A stretch of DNA of 64,000 nucleotides from JAKOWB01 sp038363005 (GCA_038363005.1 JBBQBI010000001.1:310001-374000), one strand, 5' to 3'; counted from the first letter of the stretch, positions 34,620 through 43,591 are shown. Notes: generated by a model not told the origin, from the sequence alone. Made by a program: numbers and translations.

Positions 34620-35798
34620 TCAGATGCGCTTGGCGACTTCTTCGAGCATGACCTCGGTCGCGCCGCCACCGATAGCCTGCACGCGCGCGTCGCGCGCCAT
34701 GCGTTCGATGGTGGTTCCGCGCATGAAGCCCATGCCGCCGTGGAACTGGACGCAGTCGTACATCACCTTGTTGACCAGCTCGCCGCAGTAGGCCTTCAAC
34801 ATCGATACCTCGCGGGTGACGTCATGCCCCTGCGCGTCGCGCCAGGCGGTAGCATAGATCAGTTGTCGCCCGGCCTCGACCTCGGCGGCGCGCATGGCGA
34901 GGCGCTGGCGGATCGCCTGCTTTTCCCACAGGGGCGCGCCGAAGGCCTTGCGCGCTTTCACATAGTCGAGCGTGAGGTCGAGCGCCGCCTGCGCCTCGCC
35001 CATCGCCATGGCGCTGATCACGATGCGCTCGTTTTGGAAGTTCTGCATGATGGCGTAGAAGCCACGGCCTTCCTCGCCCAGGATCGCATCGGCCGGAAGC
35101 TGGCAGTCGTCGAACACCAGCTCGGCTGTGTCCGAGGAGCGCCAGCCGTGCTTGTCGAGGGTGCGGCCGACGCGGAAGCCCGGCGTACCCTTTTCGACCA
35201 GAAACATCGTCACTGCCTTGGAGCCGCCGTCGAGCGGGCCGGTCTTGGCCGCGACGCAATAGAGGTCGGCGTGCACGCCGTTGGTGATGAACATCTTGGT
35301 GCCGTTCAGCAGCCAGCCCTCGTTGCTGCGGCGGGCTGTCGTGCGAATGTTCTTCACGTCGGAGCCGGCATCGGGCTCCGTGACGGCGACGGCGCAGATG
35401 GCCTCGCCGGCGATCACCTTGGGCATCCAGCGCGCGCGCTGGGCTTCGCTGCCGGCATTGTAGAGGTGAACCGAAGCCATGTCGGTGTGGACCAGGGCGG
35501 TGATCGCCACACCGGAGTAGGTCGAGCGCCCGAGCTCCTCGGCAAGCACGACGGTGGCCAGGGTGTCCATCGCCGATCCGCCATAGGCTTCCGGGTAGCG
35601 GATGCCAAAGAAGCCGAGCTCGCCCATGCGACGCAGGACGGGGCGCGGCACCAGGCCTTCCTGCTCCCAAGCGTCGCCCTGCGGCTTGATCTCCTCCTCA
35701 ACGAAGCGGCGCAGCTGGTCGCGAAGCAACTCGTGCTCCGGGGAGAAGTAGATCGAGGCGCCACCGGCCGGCGTCGCTAGGCGCTTGTCGTGCAGCAT
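34620..35798 (-). CDS. Acyl-CoA dehydrogenase
   Basis: The 392-residue flavoenzyme has the ACAD signature AVAVTEPDAGSDV (about residues 136-148) and the C-terminal QFHGGMGFMRG and ARDARVQAIGGGATEVM blocks. The usual catalytic Glu position near the C-terminus is Gly/Ala (IGGGATE), whereas E257 (FQNERIVI) is where isovaleryl- and long-chain-type enzymes place their base. That points to a branched-chain or similar substrate. The ATG at 35798 is used because GGAG precedes it by 7 bp; an upstream ATG at 35810 has no such site. It is the first gene of the operon that includes the 2-oxoacid oxidoreductase. Confidence 0.9.
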   Translation of the reverse strand: MLHDKRLATPAGGASIYFSPEHELLRDQLRRFVEEEIKPQGDAWEQEGLVPRPVLRRMGELGFFGIRYPEAYGGSAMDTLATVVLAEELGRSTYSGVAITALVHTDMASVHLYNAGSEAQRARWMPKVIAGEAICAVAVTEPDAGSDVKNIRTTARRSNEGWLLNGTKMFITNGVHADLYCVAAKTGPLDGGSKAVTMFLVEKGTPGFRVGRTLDKHGWRSSDTAELVFDDCQLPADAILGEEGRGFYAIMQNFQNERIVISAMAMGEAQAALDLTLDYVKARKAFGAPLWEKQAIRQRLAMRAAEVEAGRQLIYATAWRDAQGHDVTREVSMLKAYCGELVNKVMYDCVQFHGGMGFMRGTTIERMARDARVQAIGGGATEVMLEEVAKRI

Positions 35799-35844
35799 CG
35801 CTGTCTCCATCGGGTCCCGTCGCGCGTCTGCTTGACGGCCAAGT

Positions 35845-35867
35845 TTCGATCATCCTACATAATCGAA
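35845..35867. promoter_or_regulatory. Inverted repeat in divergent control region
   Basis: The 161-bp region between the divergent acyl-CoA dehydrogenase and carboxylase genes contains TTCGAT-N11-ATCGAA (35845-35867), a symmetric 23-bp site suited to a dimeric repressor. A -35-like TTGACG at 35832-35837 lies just left of it. The TetR regulator at 40011-40640 is the obvious candidate to bind, but that is inference. Confidence 0.35.
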
Positions 35868-35959
35868 CATACGTTAGTTAGCTGCCTCGGCGAGTCAATC
35901 CGGCACTGCGACCGGACGGCAGGAAGGGCGCCTGCCAGGGTGCCACCAGGAGGAATGAG

Positions 35960-37519
35960 ATGGCGGGGAGCACGGCGTCGTCCTTCGCGACGATGATCGA
36001 GACGCTGCGCGGCCATCACCGGGCCATGCTGGCGGGTGGTGGCGAGGCGCAGGTGGCACGCCATCGCCAGCGCGGCAAGATTCCCGTCCGGGACCGGATC
36101 GATCTCCTGCTCGACCCCGGCAGCCCCTTCCTGGAGCTGTCGCCGCTAGCGGCCCACGGCCTCTATGGCGGCGGCGTGATGTCGGCCGGCATCGTGACGG
36201 GCATCGGTCTGGTGCACGACACGCCCTGCATCGTGATCGCCAACGACGCGACCGTGAAGGGTGGCTCCTTCTTCGCCGAGACGGTGAAGAAGCACCTGCG
36301 CGCACAGGAGATCGCCGAGGAGCACCGGCTGCCGTGCCTCTACCTGGTTGATTGCGGAGGCGCCTTCCTGCCCGAGCAGGACCGCGTCTTCCCCGACCGC
36401 GATCATTTCGGCGGCTCGTTCTACAACCAGTGCCGCCTGTCCGCCGCGGGCATCCCACAGATCTCGGCCGTGTTCGGCGGCTGCACGGCGGGCGGCGCCT
36501 ACATCCCGGCGCTCTCGGACGAAGTAGTCATGGTGCGCGGGACCGGCCGTATCCACCTGGGCGGGCCGCCGATCGTCAAGGCGGCGATCAACGAAATCGT
36601 CGATGGCGAGACGCTGGGCGGTGCCGACATGCACACGACTGTTTCGGGTGTCTCGGACCATGTCGCGGCGAACGAGACCGAGGCGATCGGCCGCTTGCGC
36701 GCCATTGTGCAGGGCTTTGGGGAGCTGCGCCGCGTCACGCCGCCGCCCTTTCCACCGGTCCCGCCGGTCGCCGATCCGGCGGAGCTGACGGCCATCGTGC
36801 CGACCGACCTGAAGAAACCCTACGATGTGCGGGAAGTGATCGCCCGCCTGGTCGATGCCAGCGCCGTCCAGGAATTCAAGCCGGCCTATGGCGCCTCGCT
36901 GGTCTGCGCCTTCGCCTGCATCCACGGCTATCCGGTGGGGATACTGGCCAACAATGGCGTGCTGTTCTCGGAGTCGGCCGTGAAGGGCGCGCATTTCATC
37001 GAACTCTGCGATCAGCGTCACATTCCGCTGCTGTTCCTGCAGAACATCACCGGCTTCATGATTGGGACCGAAGCTGAGCGGGCCGGCATCGCCAAGCATT
37101 CGGCCAAGCTCGTCTATGCCGTTTCGAACGCCCGAGTGCCGAAGTACACCGTGATCATTGGCGGCTCCTACGGCGCCGGCAATTACGGCATGTGCGGTCG
37201 CGGCTTCCGGCCGCGCTTCCTGTTCTCCTGGCCGAACGCACGCATCGCCACCATGAGCCCGGAGGTCGCTGCGACGGTAGTGACAGAGCTGCGCCGCCAG
37301 AGCCTGAAAGGCGAGGCCGACGAGGCCGCCCTGGCGGAGCTCGACCGCAAGACCCGCGCGCAGTTCGAGCAGCAGAGCGATCCCTTTTTCGCCACCGCGC
37401 GCCTGTGGGACGACGGCATCATCGAGCCCGGCCAGACGCGCGACGTCCTGGGCCTCTGTCTTTCCCTGTCCGCTGGCGAGCCGCGCGATCCCTCGCCGCG
37501 GCCCGTCTATCGCATGTGA
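35960..37519 (+). CDS. Acyl-CoA carboxylase, carboxyltransferase beta subunit (MccB-like)
   Basis: The 519-residue protein has both crotonase-fold halves of biotin-dependent carboxyltransferases. The N-terminal half contains LPCLYLVDCGGAFLPEQ and FGGCTAGGAYIPALSDE; the C-terminal half has PVGILANNGVLFSESAVKGAHF and QNITGFMIGTEAERAGI. These match methylcrotonyl/geranyl-CoA carboxylase more than propionyl-CoA carboxylase. It pairs with the biotin carboxylase gene 7 bp downstream. A strong AGGAGG lies 8 bp before the ATG. Together with the acyl-CoA dehydrogenase it could form a leucine/isovalerate-type pathway, though HMG-CoA lyase is not seen here. Confidence 0.88.
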   Translation: MAGSTASSFATMIETLRGHHRAMLAGGGEAQVARHRQRGKIPVRDRIDLLLDPGSPFLELSPLAAHGLYGGGVMSAGIVTGIGLVHDTPCIVIANDATVKGGSFFAETVKKHLRAQEIAEEHRLPCLYLVDCGGAFLPEQDRVFPDRDHFGGSFYNQCRLSAAGIPQISAVFGGCTAGGAYIPALSDEVVMVRGTGRIHLGGPPIVKAAINEIVDGETLGGADMHTTVSGVSDHVAANETEAIGRLRAIVQGFGELRRVTPPPFPPVPPVADPAELTAIVPTDLKKPYDVREVIARLVDASAVQEFKPAYGASLVCAFACIHGYPVGILANNGVLFSESAVKGAHFIELCDQRHIPLLFLQNITGFMIGTEAERAGIAKHSAKLVYAVSNARVPKYTVIIGGSYGAGNYGMCGRGFRPRFLFSWPNARIATMSPEVAATVVTELRRQSLKGEADEAALAELDRKTRAQFEQQSDPFFATARLWDDGIIEPGQTRDVLGLCLSLSAGEPRDPSPRPVYRM

Positions 37520-37526
37520 GCCCTAT

Positions 37527-39521
37527 ATGTTCCGTTCACTTCTGATCGCCAACCGCGGCGAAATCGCCTGCCGGATCATGCGGACCGCCAGGGCCATGGG
37601 CCTGCGTACGGTTGCGGTCTATTCCGCGGCCGACCGCGATGCGCTGCATGTCCAAATGGCCGACGTGGCGGTGCCGATCGGGCCGGCGGCGGCGCGCGAA
37701 AGCTATCTCGACGCCGCGAAGATCATTGCCGCGGCGAAGGCAACAGGTGCGGAGGCCATTCATCCTGGCTACGGCTTCCTGTCGGAGAAGCCGGAGCTAC
37801 CCGACCTCTGCGCCACGAACGGCCTTGCCTGGGTGGGTCCGCACAGCCGTGCCATTCGCGCCATGGGCTCGAAGATCGAGGCGAAACAACTGGCGGCGAA
37901 GGCCGGCGTGCCGGTCATCCCAGGCTACGACGGGGCCGACCAGGGCGACGAGCGCATGGCCGCGGAGGCCGAGCGCCTGGGCCTGCCGGTGATGATCAAG
38001 GCCTCCGCCGGCGGCGGCGGCAAAGGCATGCGCGCGGCTTTCGTCGCGGCTGAGCTCAAGGCCACTATCGCGATGGCCCGCCGCGAGGCGGAGAGCGCCT
38101 TCGGGGACGGCCGGCTGTTGATCGAGAAGCTCATAACCCGTCCCCGGCATGTCGAAGTCCAGGTACTTGGCGACAAGCATGGCCGCCTCCTGCATCTCTT
38201 CGAACGCGACTGCTCGGTCCAGCGCAACAACCAGAAGCTCCTGGAGGAAGCGCCCGCGCCGAACCTGTCCGACGCGACGCGCCGGGCGCTGTACGAGCAT
38301 GCGGTGCGCCTCGCAGCCGCCATCGATTACGATTCAGCCGGCACGCTGGAATTCATCGTCGATGCCGCGACCGAGGAAATCTTCTTCCTAGAGATGAACA
38401 CGCGGCTTCAGGTGGAGCACACGGTCACCGAGGCGATCACCGGACTGGACCTCGTGGAATGGCAGCTCCGCATTGCGGCCGGGGAAGCGCTGCCGTTCCA
38501 GCAAAGCGATATCCGGTCGTGCGGCCATGCCATACAGGCCCGGGTGACCGCTGAACGCGCCGATCTTGCCTTCCGCCCCGATGCCGGAGTCATCCTGTCC
38601 TGGTCCCAGCCGGCCGACCTGCGGGTGGATGCGGGTGTCGGGACCGGTGCCACCGTCGGCCTCAACTACGACAGCCTGCTCGCCAAGGTCATCGCGCAGG
38701 GCGCGGACCGCGACGCGGCCTTGGCGCGGCTACGGGGCGGCCTGGACCACCTGACCGTGCTGGGTCCGGCAACCACGCGGGCCTTCCTGATGGATGTCCT
38801 GGCGGAGCCGGCCTTTGCCGAGGGCCGCGCCACCACGCGGCTGATCGCCGAGAGCTGGCCGCAGGGCTGGGTCCCGGACGCCGCGGATGGCGCACTGGCC
38901 CGCCGCCTGGCGGCCCTCGGCGCCCTGCTCGGTGGGGCGGCACCGCGGTCCGGCGCTTCGCCATGGCGCCAGCTCTCAGGCTTCCGCCTGCTGGCGGCCA
39001 GCGGCCGTCCGGCGCGCGGTGTCTTCACCGTGGGGCGCGATGGCGAGCAGGTCGAGGTCACCGTCGTCGCAGACGGCGATACCTTCACGCTGTCCGACGC
39101 AGAGGGGTCGATCCGCCTTCTGGCAACGCGCTCCGCCGGCTCGCTCGACATCGTCCTTGACGGCGAGGCGCTCCGCTGTCCCATCCATGTCGATGGGCAG
39201 CGGGTTGCGTTGCGCGCGCGGACGGTGGAAGCCCTGTTCGACGTCGTACCGGCGGCCGAGGCGGCGCTGGCCTCCGCCGCGGCTGGCGGCGGGCACGCCG
39301 GGGCCGACGTGGTCGCACCCATGCCGGGCCTGATCGCGCAGATCAACGTCGCCGTTGGCGATCACGTCACTGTCGGCCAGACGGTCGCAGTGCTCGAATC
39401 CATGAAGCTCTTCACCGACCTGATAGCCGCTGTGGACGGACGTGTCGCGGCCGTCTCGGCCGAGCGTGGCAAGACAGTATCGGCCGGTGCGCTCATCATC
39501 GCGATCGAACCCGCAGGCTGA
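37527..39521 (+). CDS. Acyl-CoA carboxylase biotin carboxylase/biotin carrier subunit (MccA-like)
   Basis: The 664-residue protein has the biotin carboxylase opening SLLIANRGEIACRI, ATP-grasp loop KASAGGGGKGMR (about residues 154-165), EEAPAPNL, and EMNTRLQVEHTVTE. Its C-terminal carrier domain ends in VAPMPGLIAQ and the biotin site ESMKL with Lys627, a variant of the usual AMKM. It supplies carboxybiotin to the beta subunit encoded upstream. The MaoC hydratase gene follows after 10 bp. Confidence 0.92.
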   Translation: MFRSLLIANRGEIACRIMRTARAMGLRTVAVYSAADRDALHVQMADVAVPIGPAAARESYLDAAKIIAAAKATGAEAIHPGYGFLSEKPELPDLCATNGLAWVGPHSRAIRAMGSKIEAKQLAAKAGVPVIPGYDGADQGDERMAAEAERLGLPVMIKASAGGGGKGMRAAFVAAELKATIAMARREAESAFGDGRLLIEKLITRPRHVEVQVLGDKHGRLLHLFERDCSVQRNNQKLLEEAPAPNLSDATRRALYEHAVRLAAAIDYDSAGTLEFIVDAATEEIFFLEMNTRLQVEHTVTEAITGLDLVEWQLRIAAGEALPFQQSDIRSCGHAIQARVTAERADLAFRPDAGVILSWSQPADLRVDAGVGTGATVGLNYDSLLAKVIAQGADRDAALARLRGGLDHLTVLGPATTRAFLMDVLAEPAFAEGRATTRLIAESWPQGWVPDAADGALARRLAALGALLGGAAPRSGASPWRQLSGFRLLAASGRPARGVFTVGRDGEQVEVTVVADGDTFTLSDAEGSIRLLATRSAGSLDIVLDGEALRCPIHVDGQRVALRARTVEALFDVVPAAEAALASAAAGGGHAGADVVAPMPGLIAQINVAVGDHVTVGQTVAVLESMKLFTDLIAAVDGRVAAVSAERGKTVSAGALIIAIEPAG

Positions 39522-39531
39522 GAGGCGCGAC

Positions 39532-39996
39532 ATGCCCGGACTCTGGTATGAGGAATTCCAAGTCGGCCAGACCTTCGATCATCCGATCACGCGGTCGGTG
39601 ACCGAAGCCGACAACATGCTCTTCTGCAACATGACGCTCAATCCGCAGCCGCTGCACATCGACGCGCACTACGCGGCGGGGACCGAGTACGGCAAGCCGT
39701 TGGTGAACTCGCTCTTCACCCTGGGGCTGATGATCGGCATTTCCGTGCACGACACTACGCTGCGCACGACGATCGCCAACCTGGGCATGAGCGACGTCAA
39801 TTTCCCGGCGCCGGTCTTCCACGGTGACAGTATCCGTGTGGTGACCACGGTGCGGGACCTGCGTGAAAGCCGGTCGCGGCCAACGGCGGGCCTCGTCACC
39901 TTCCGCCACCAGGCCTTCAACCAGGACGGCATCGAGGTGGCGAACTGCAGCCGCGTCGCACTGATGCGCAAGCGTCCGGTCGCCAGCGGCGACTAG
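39532..39996 (+). CDS. MaoC family acyl-CoA hydratase
   Basis: The 154-residue hotdog protein begins WYEEFQVGQTFDHPITRSVTEADNMLF and has the hydratase-2 type motif FCNMTLNPQPLHIDAHYA (about residues 31-48), with the Asn and His expected for the active site. It would hydrate an enoyl-CoA made by the carboxylase branch. It is the last gene of the carboxylase operon; its stop is 14 bp from the stop of the convergent TetR gene. Confidence 0.88.
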   Translation: MPGLWYEEFQVGQTFDHPITRSVTEADNMLFCNMTLNPQPLHIDAHYAAGTEYGKPLVNSLFTLGLMIGISVHDTTLRTTIANLGMSDVNFPAPVFHGDSIRVVTTVRDLRESRSRPTAGLVTFRHQAFNQDGIEVANCSRVALMRKRPVASGD

Positions 39997-40010
39997 CGGG
40001 GCTGGCGCGG

Positions 40011-40640
40011 TCAGTCCCGCAGGAAGAGGCTGGTGAACTCGCGCGCCAGCGTCTCGATGGAATGGCGGCCAGGGCGGTACCACTCCGGCGACCAGTTCAT
40101 CATGCCGAGGAGGGCCAACTGCATGGTTTCGGCCGAGAGCCCCACGGGCGTCGCCTTGGCCTGCAGCAGCTCGGCGATGAGGTCCTTCCAGACCGCTTCA
40201 TAGCGGCGCCGGTGCGGCTTGGCCGACTCCCGGACGGCCTCCGGCGCATCGCCATGGGCCTTGAGGCCGGCGGAGGTATAGTCGCTGAACTCGAGCAAGG
40301 CGTTCAGATGCGCGTAGATCCCGGCTTCCAGCCGCATCCGCGGCGTGGCGTCGGCAGGTAGGGCCGCCAGGGCTCCGGTCACCGCGTCGAAGACGTGGTC
40401 GACGCCGTCGTTCATCACGGCGGCGACGATCTTCTCCTTCGAGGCGAAATGGTAGTAGACACTGCCCGCCTTGATCCCCACCACCGCCGCGATCTCGCGC
40501 AGCGTCGTTGCCCGGTAGCCACCCTGGCGCAGGCAGCGCGCGGCGACATCGAGGATTTCGCGACGCGACGTCGGCTGGCTTTGCTGCGGGACAATCTTCG
40601 AGCGTTGGCCGGCCGGCGTTTCTGCCCGTTTGGCGGTCAT
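40011..40640 (-). CDS. TetR family regulator
   Basis: The 209-residue protein has an N-terminal helix-turn-helix TTLREIAAVVGIKAGSVYYHF (about residues 43-63) and a ligand domain of the length usual for TetR. A start at 40640 is chosen: the frame stays open upstream to 40910, but that part would translate the truncated tRNA end at 40737-40763, which cannot be ancestral protein sequence. Its closeness to the carboxylase and MaoC genes suggests that it controls that operon. Confidence 0.85.
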   Translation of the reverse strand: MTAKRAETPAGQRSKIVPQQSQPTSRREILDVAARCLRQGGYRATTLREIAAVVGIKAGSVYYHFASKEKIVAAVMNDGVDHVFDAVTGALAALPADATPRMRLEAGIYAHLNALLEFSDYTSAGLKAHGDAPEAVRESAKPHRRRYEAVWKDLIAELLQAKATPVGLSAETMQLALLGMMNWSPEWYRPGRHSIETLAREFTSLFLRD

Positions 40641-40736
40641 GCAAAGGTTACCGATATTGCAAGGCGAGCGGGCACCGTAGACCTTGCCAGAATGGCCTTC
40701 AAGCGTTGCAGGAAGACGGATCTCCCCGGCCGAGGT

Positions 40737-40763
40737 GAAGAGGGCGCTGGTGCTGCCGAGAGG
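40737..40763 (+). repeat. Left copy of 27-bp direct repeat (truncated tRNA-Thr end)
   Basis: The 27 bases are identical to 59424-59450 in the same orientation and, read on the minus strand, comprise the last 16 bases of the tRNA-Thr including CCA plus 11 bases of its downstream flank; the similarity decays outside (9 of 11 match just to the left). No complete tRNA can fold here. The surrounding 300-bp gap (40641-40940) holds otherwise only a possible operator at 40777-40795 (GCGTA-N9-TACGC). Confidence 0.9.
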
Positions 40764-40940
40764 CACCGGATTGGAAGCGTAAGTAAATGCTACGCAAAGA
40801 TCTGTCGGGTTGCTCAGCCACAGGCCCTGGAGACGCCGGAGCCCAACGTCGACGGCCGCTTTGAATTGCCAGCCTGGCTGAAGACGTAACGCAATCGGAC
40901 CGGCGGGCATTACGATACGCGGCAGTCTGGCGTTGTTGGA

Positions 40941-41699
40941 CTACTTCAGGAAGCGCTGCACGCCGTCGAGGAACTCCGGCGACTTGAAGCGGCTGTCTTG
41001 CGCGGCGAGCTCCTCCTCCAACGCCGCCTCCAAGGTGCCGGGCAGGGCGCGCAACAGGCGCTTGGTGGCGGCGAAGGCGCCGGCAGGCAGGCTGGCCAGC
41101 TTCGACGCGCTGATCATGGCAGTGCTCAGTGCCGTGCCGTCGTCGACTACCTGATCGACCAGGCCGATCTCCAGTGCCCGCGCGGCGTCCAGCAGATCGG
41201 CGCCGAGGAACAGTGCCTCGGCACGCGCGGTGCCGATCCGGCGCGCGACGGTGAAGATGGTGCCCCAGTCGGGCACGAAGCCGATTCTAGCGAAGGTGAA
41301 ACCAATGCGCGCGCCGCGCCCCATGACGATGCTGTCGCAGCACATCGCCAGCGCCAGGCCGCCGCCGACGCCCACCCCTTCGATCGCCGCGACGCTGGGC
41401 TTCTCCAGCGTCCACAGCGCCCGCACCAGCGCGTGGCCGCGCTGCAGGTAGGCGCGAAAGTCCGCCGGTTCGACCGTCATCAGGCCCTGGATGTCGCCCC
41501 CGGCGCTGAAGCTGCCGTCGGCGCCGGTCAACAGGAGGGCGCGAACTTGCGGGTCCGTGGCGGCGGTGGTGATCGACATAGCAAGAGCGTCGCGCATGGC
41601 TGCGTTCATGGCGTTCTTCTTGCCCGGCTGCGTCATGGTCAGGACCAGCAGGCCGTCGGGCTGCAGCGTAGTCTGCAGGAAGGGGCTGGGGGAGGGCAC
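40941..41699 (-). CDS. Enoyl-CoA hydratase/isomerase family protein
   Basis: The 252-residue crotonase-fold protein has the oxyanion-hole segments TGADGSFSAGGDIQGL and GVGVGGGLALAMCCDSIVM. Both Glu residues of classical enoyl-CoA hydratase are replaced (Ala in GGLALAM; the second site reads TFARIGFVPDWG), but an Asp in PDWG stands where isomerases such as PaaG keep their catalytic Asp. An isomerase role is therefore more likely than hydration. It lies 7 bp after the TetR gene at 41707 in the same orientation and probably shares its transcript. Confidence 0.85.
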   Translation of the reverse strand: MPSPSPFLQTTLQPDGLLVLTMTQPGKKNAMNAAMRDALAMSITTAATDPQVRALLLTGADGSFSAGGDIQGLMTVEPADFRAYLQRGHALVRALWTLEKPSVAAIEGVGVGGGLALAMCCDSIVMGRGARIGFTFARIGFVPDWGTIFTVARRIGTARAEALFLGADLLDAARALEIGLVDQVVDDGTALSTAMISASKLASLPAGAFAATKRLLRALPGTLEAALEEELAAQDSRFKSPEFLDGVQRFLK

Positions 41700-41706
41700 C
41701 TGCAGT

Positions 41707-42336
41707 TTACCTTTGCTGGATGCCGCCGAAGACCATCGCGATCAGCTCGTCGGCGATCTGCTCGCCGCTCTTCTCGCCCGTTGGCGAGTACCAGCGGTGC
41801 AGGCTGCGGATGGCGCCCATGACGAAGAACTCGATCAGGCGCGCGTCGCAGTGGCGCAGGCTGCCGTCCGCCATGCCCTGCTCGACCAAGTCGCGGAAGG
41901 CGCGGTCCCATTCCTTGCGCCGCTTGCGGATGATCGCCAGGTGCTTGGCGCTGAGTGCCGAATCGCTGGTGATCAGCGCGCCACCGCCCAGCTCGCTGGT
42001 CAGGCGGGTGACGTAGCCGCGGATCAGCAGCTCGAGGCGCTCCCGCGCGGTCCTGCCCAGGCGCTGCGCCTCTTCCAGCGCCTCCTCGCCCAGGTCAAAG
42101 GCCAGGCTGTGGCAGAGGTAGAACAGTTCCTTCTTGTTCTTGACGTAGTAGTAGATTGCCGTCTTCGAGACGTTCAGCAGGCGGGCGATGTCGTCCATCG
42201 AGGTCTCGCGGAAGCCGTGCTCGCGAAACACCCGGCTGGCCGTGGCCACCAGCGCGCGCCGCTTCTGGTCGTGGATTTCCTCCCGGCTGAGGCCGGCGCC
42301 AAACCATTTGCTGTCGTCCGAGGCGATACGTCCCAT
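41707..42336 (-). CDS. TetR/AcrR family regulator
   Basis: The 209-residue protein has a typical N-terminal DNA-binding domain (ALVATASRVFREHGFRETSM, then ARLLNVSKTAIYYYVKNKKEL) and a TetR_C-like ligand part with RLLELLIRGY-type helices. The ATG at 42336 is used; in-frame codons continue up to 42426, which would add a nonconserved leader. It is transcribed with the crotonase downstream and diverges from the dehydrogenase operon starting at 42530, whose promoter holds a symmetric site it might bind. Confidence 0.87.
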   Translation of the reverse strand: MGRIASDDSKWFGAGLSREEIHDQKRRALVATASRVFREHGFRETSMDDIARLLNVSKTAIYYYVKNKKELFYLCHSLAFDLGEEALEEAQRLGRTARERLELLIRGYVTRLTSELGGGALITSDSALSAKHLAIIRKRRKEWDRAFRDLVEQGMADGSLRHCDARLIEFFVMGAIRSLHRWYSPTGEKSGEQIADELIAMVFGGIQQR

Positions 42337-42451
42337 GCCCAATCCGTGCGAGAGTTTCACCGGCCGCGCGCAGCTGTTCGCTTCGCCCGGGACCGCGAGA
42401 ATGGCAAAAACAAACCGCGCTGTCATTGTTCATGACTAACGCGTCGAAATA

Positions 42452-42479
42452 TTGACGTATGGGTAAGTTACGCTATCCT
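42452..42479 (+). promoter_or_regulatory. Sigma70-like promoter with embedded operator candidate
   Basis: TTGACG (42452-42457), a 16-bp spacer, and TATCCT (42474-42479) precede the dehydrogenase gene by about 50 bp. The spacer contains ACGTA-N9-TACGC (42455-42473), a symmetric site in a position where a repressor would block polymerase. The divergent TetR gene makes this a plausible autoregulated switch. Confidence 0.45.
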
Positions 42480-42529
42480 GGGGCCGCGGGCGCAGTGGCA
42501 GGCGTCGGTGCCAGGGCGGGGAGGGCGGT

Positions 42530-43591
42530 GTGAAGACTGAGTCGGTCCGCCTGCTACCGGCTGCTCTGGAGCAGGCACTGGCCGCGCTGTTCGCCGCGGA
42601 GGGCTGCGGCGACGCGGAAGCTGGTGCGATCGCCAACCACCTGGTCGGTGCCGACCTGGCCGGCCACCCCAGCCATGGCAGCAGCCTGACGCCGATCTAC
42701 CTCGCCAATCTGCGCGCCGGGCTGGTGCGCCCTGGCCAGCGGCCGGAGGCGGTCGCGACCGGCAACGACTTCCTGCTGTTCGACGGCGGTCGCGGCTTCG
42801 GCCAGTGGGTCGGCAGCCAAGCCATCGACCGTGTCACCGAGGTCGTCGCTGCGCGCGGGACGGCGATCTTCGCCCTGCGCGACGTGCATCACCTGGGGCG
42901 CATCGGCGCCTATGGCGAGCGTCTGGCGCAGCAGGGCATCGTCTCGGCACTCTTCGTCAACACCGTGAGCCGCCCTATCGTGGCACCGCACGGCGGTGCC
43001 GAGGCCCGCATGGGCACTAATCCGGTCTGCATCACCGTGCCGCGTGGTGAGACGCCGGTGGTGCTCGACTTCGCCACCAGCGCCATTGCCGTCGGCAAAG
43101 CGCGGGTGGCGATGGAGGCCGGCGAAGCCCTGCCGCCCGGCGTCGCCATCGACGCGGCCGGCCAGCCGACGACCGATCCCGGTCAGCTCTATGCCTCGCC
43201 GTCGGGCGCGCTGCTGCCGCTGGGCGGCTACAAGGGGTGGGGCCTCAACGTCGTCTGCGAGCTGCTGTCCGCCTGCATCGGTGGCTCGATCATGGCAGGC
43301 GAGCGTCCAGCCGGCATGGTGTCCAACAACCTTATCGGCATGGCCTTCAAGCTGGACCAACGAGCGGCGACACCGCTGGAGGAGACCATCACCTATTGCC
43401 TGGAGACGCGCCCGATGGCCGGCGATGTGGTCCGGCTACCAGGCGATCCCGAGCGTGCCAGCCGGGTCAAGCTGCAGGCCGCGGGGCTGCCGATGGCGGC
43501 TGCGACCTGGGCCAGCATTGCCGAGCTCTGCCGCGCGGCCGGCCTGGCGCCGGCACTGCTTGCCGCCTGCCGTGTGGGATCGGCGTCATGA
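42530..43591 (+). CDS. Malate/L-lactate dehydrogenase family (Ldh2) oxidoreductase
   Basis: The 353-residue NAD(P)-dependent enzyme shows the family's HPSHGSSLTPIYLANLRAG block (about residues 44-62), the active-site HHLGRIGAYGE (122-132) with the His-rich pair, TNPVCITVPRG and PLGGYKGWGLNVVCELL. The family oxidises 2-hydroxyacids or reduces 2-oxoacids and some imines. It starts with GTG after GGAGGG. The stop overlaps the ATG of the next gene, forming a pair with the GMC oxidoreductase. Confidence 0.9.
   Translation: MKTESVRLLPAALEQALAALFAAEGCGDAEAGAIANHLVGADLAGHPSHGSSLTPIYLANLRAGLVRPGQRPEAVATGNDFLLFDGGRGFGQWVGSQAIDRVTEVVAARGTAIFALRDVHHLGRIGAYGERLAQQGIVSALFVNTVSRPIVAPHGGAEARMGTNPVCITVPRGETPVVLDFATSAIAVGKARVAMEAGEALPPGVAIDAAGQPTTDPGQLYASPSGALLPLGGYKGWGLNVVCELLSACIGGSIMAGERPAGMVSNNLIGMAFKLDQRAATPLEETITYCLETRPMAGDVVRLPGDPERASRVKLQAAGLPMAAATWASIAELCRAAGLAPALLAACRVGSAS

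Noticed and set aside
40641..40910. Extended N-terminus of the TetR protein to 40910
   Set aside because: The extension would translate the truncated tRNA end of the direct repeat, and the helix-turn-helix domain starts normally from the ATG at 40640.
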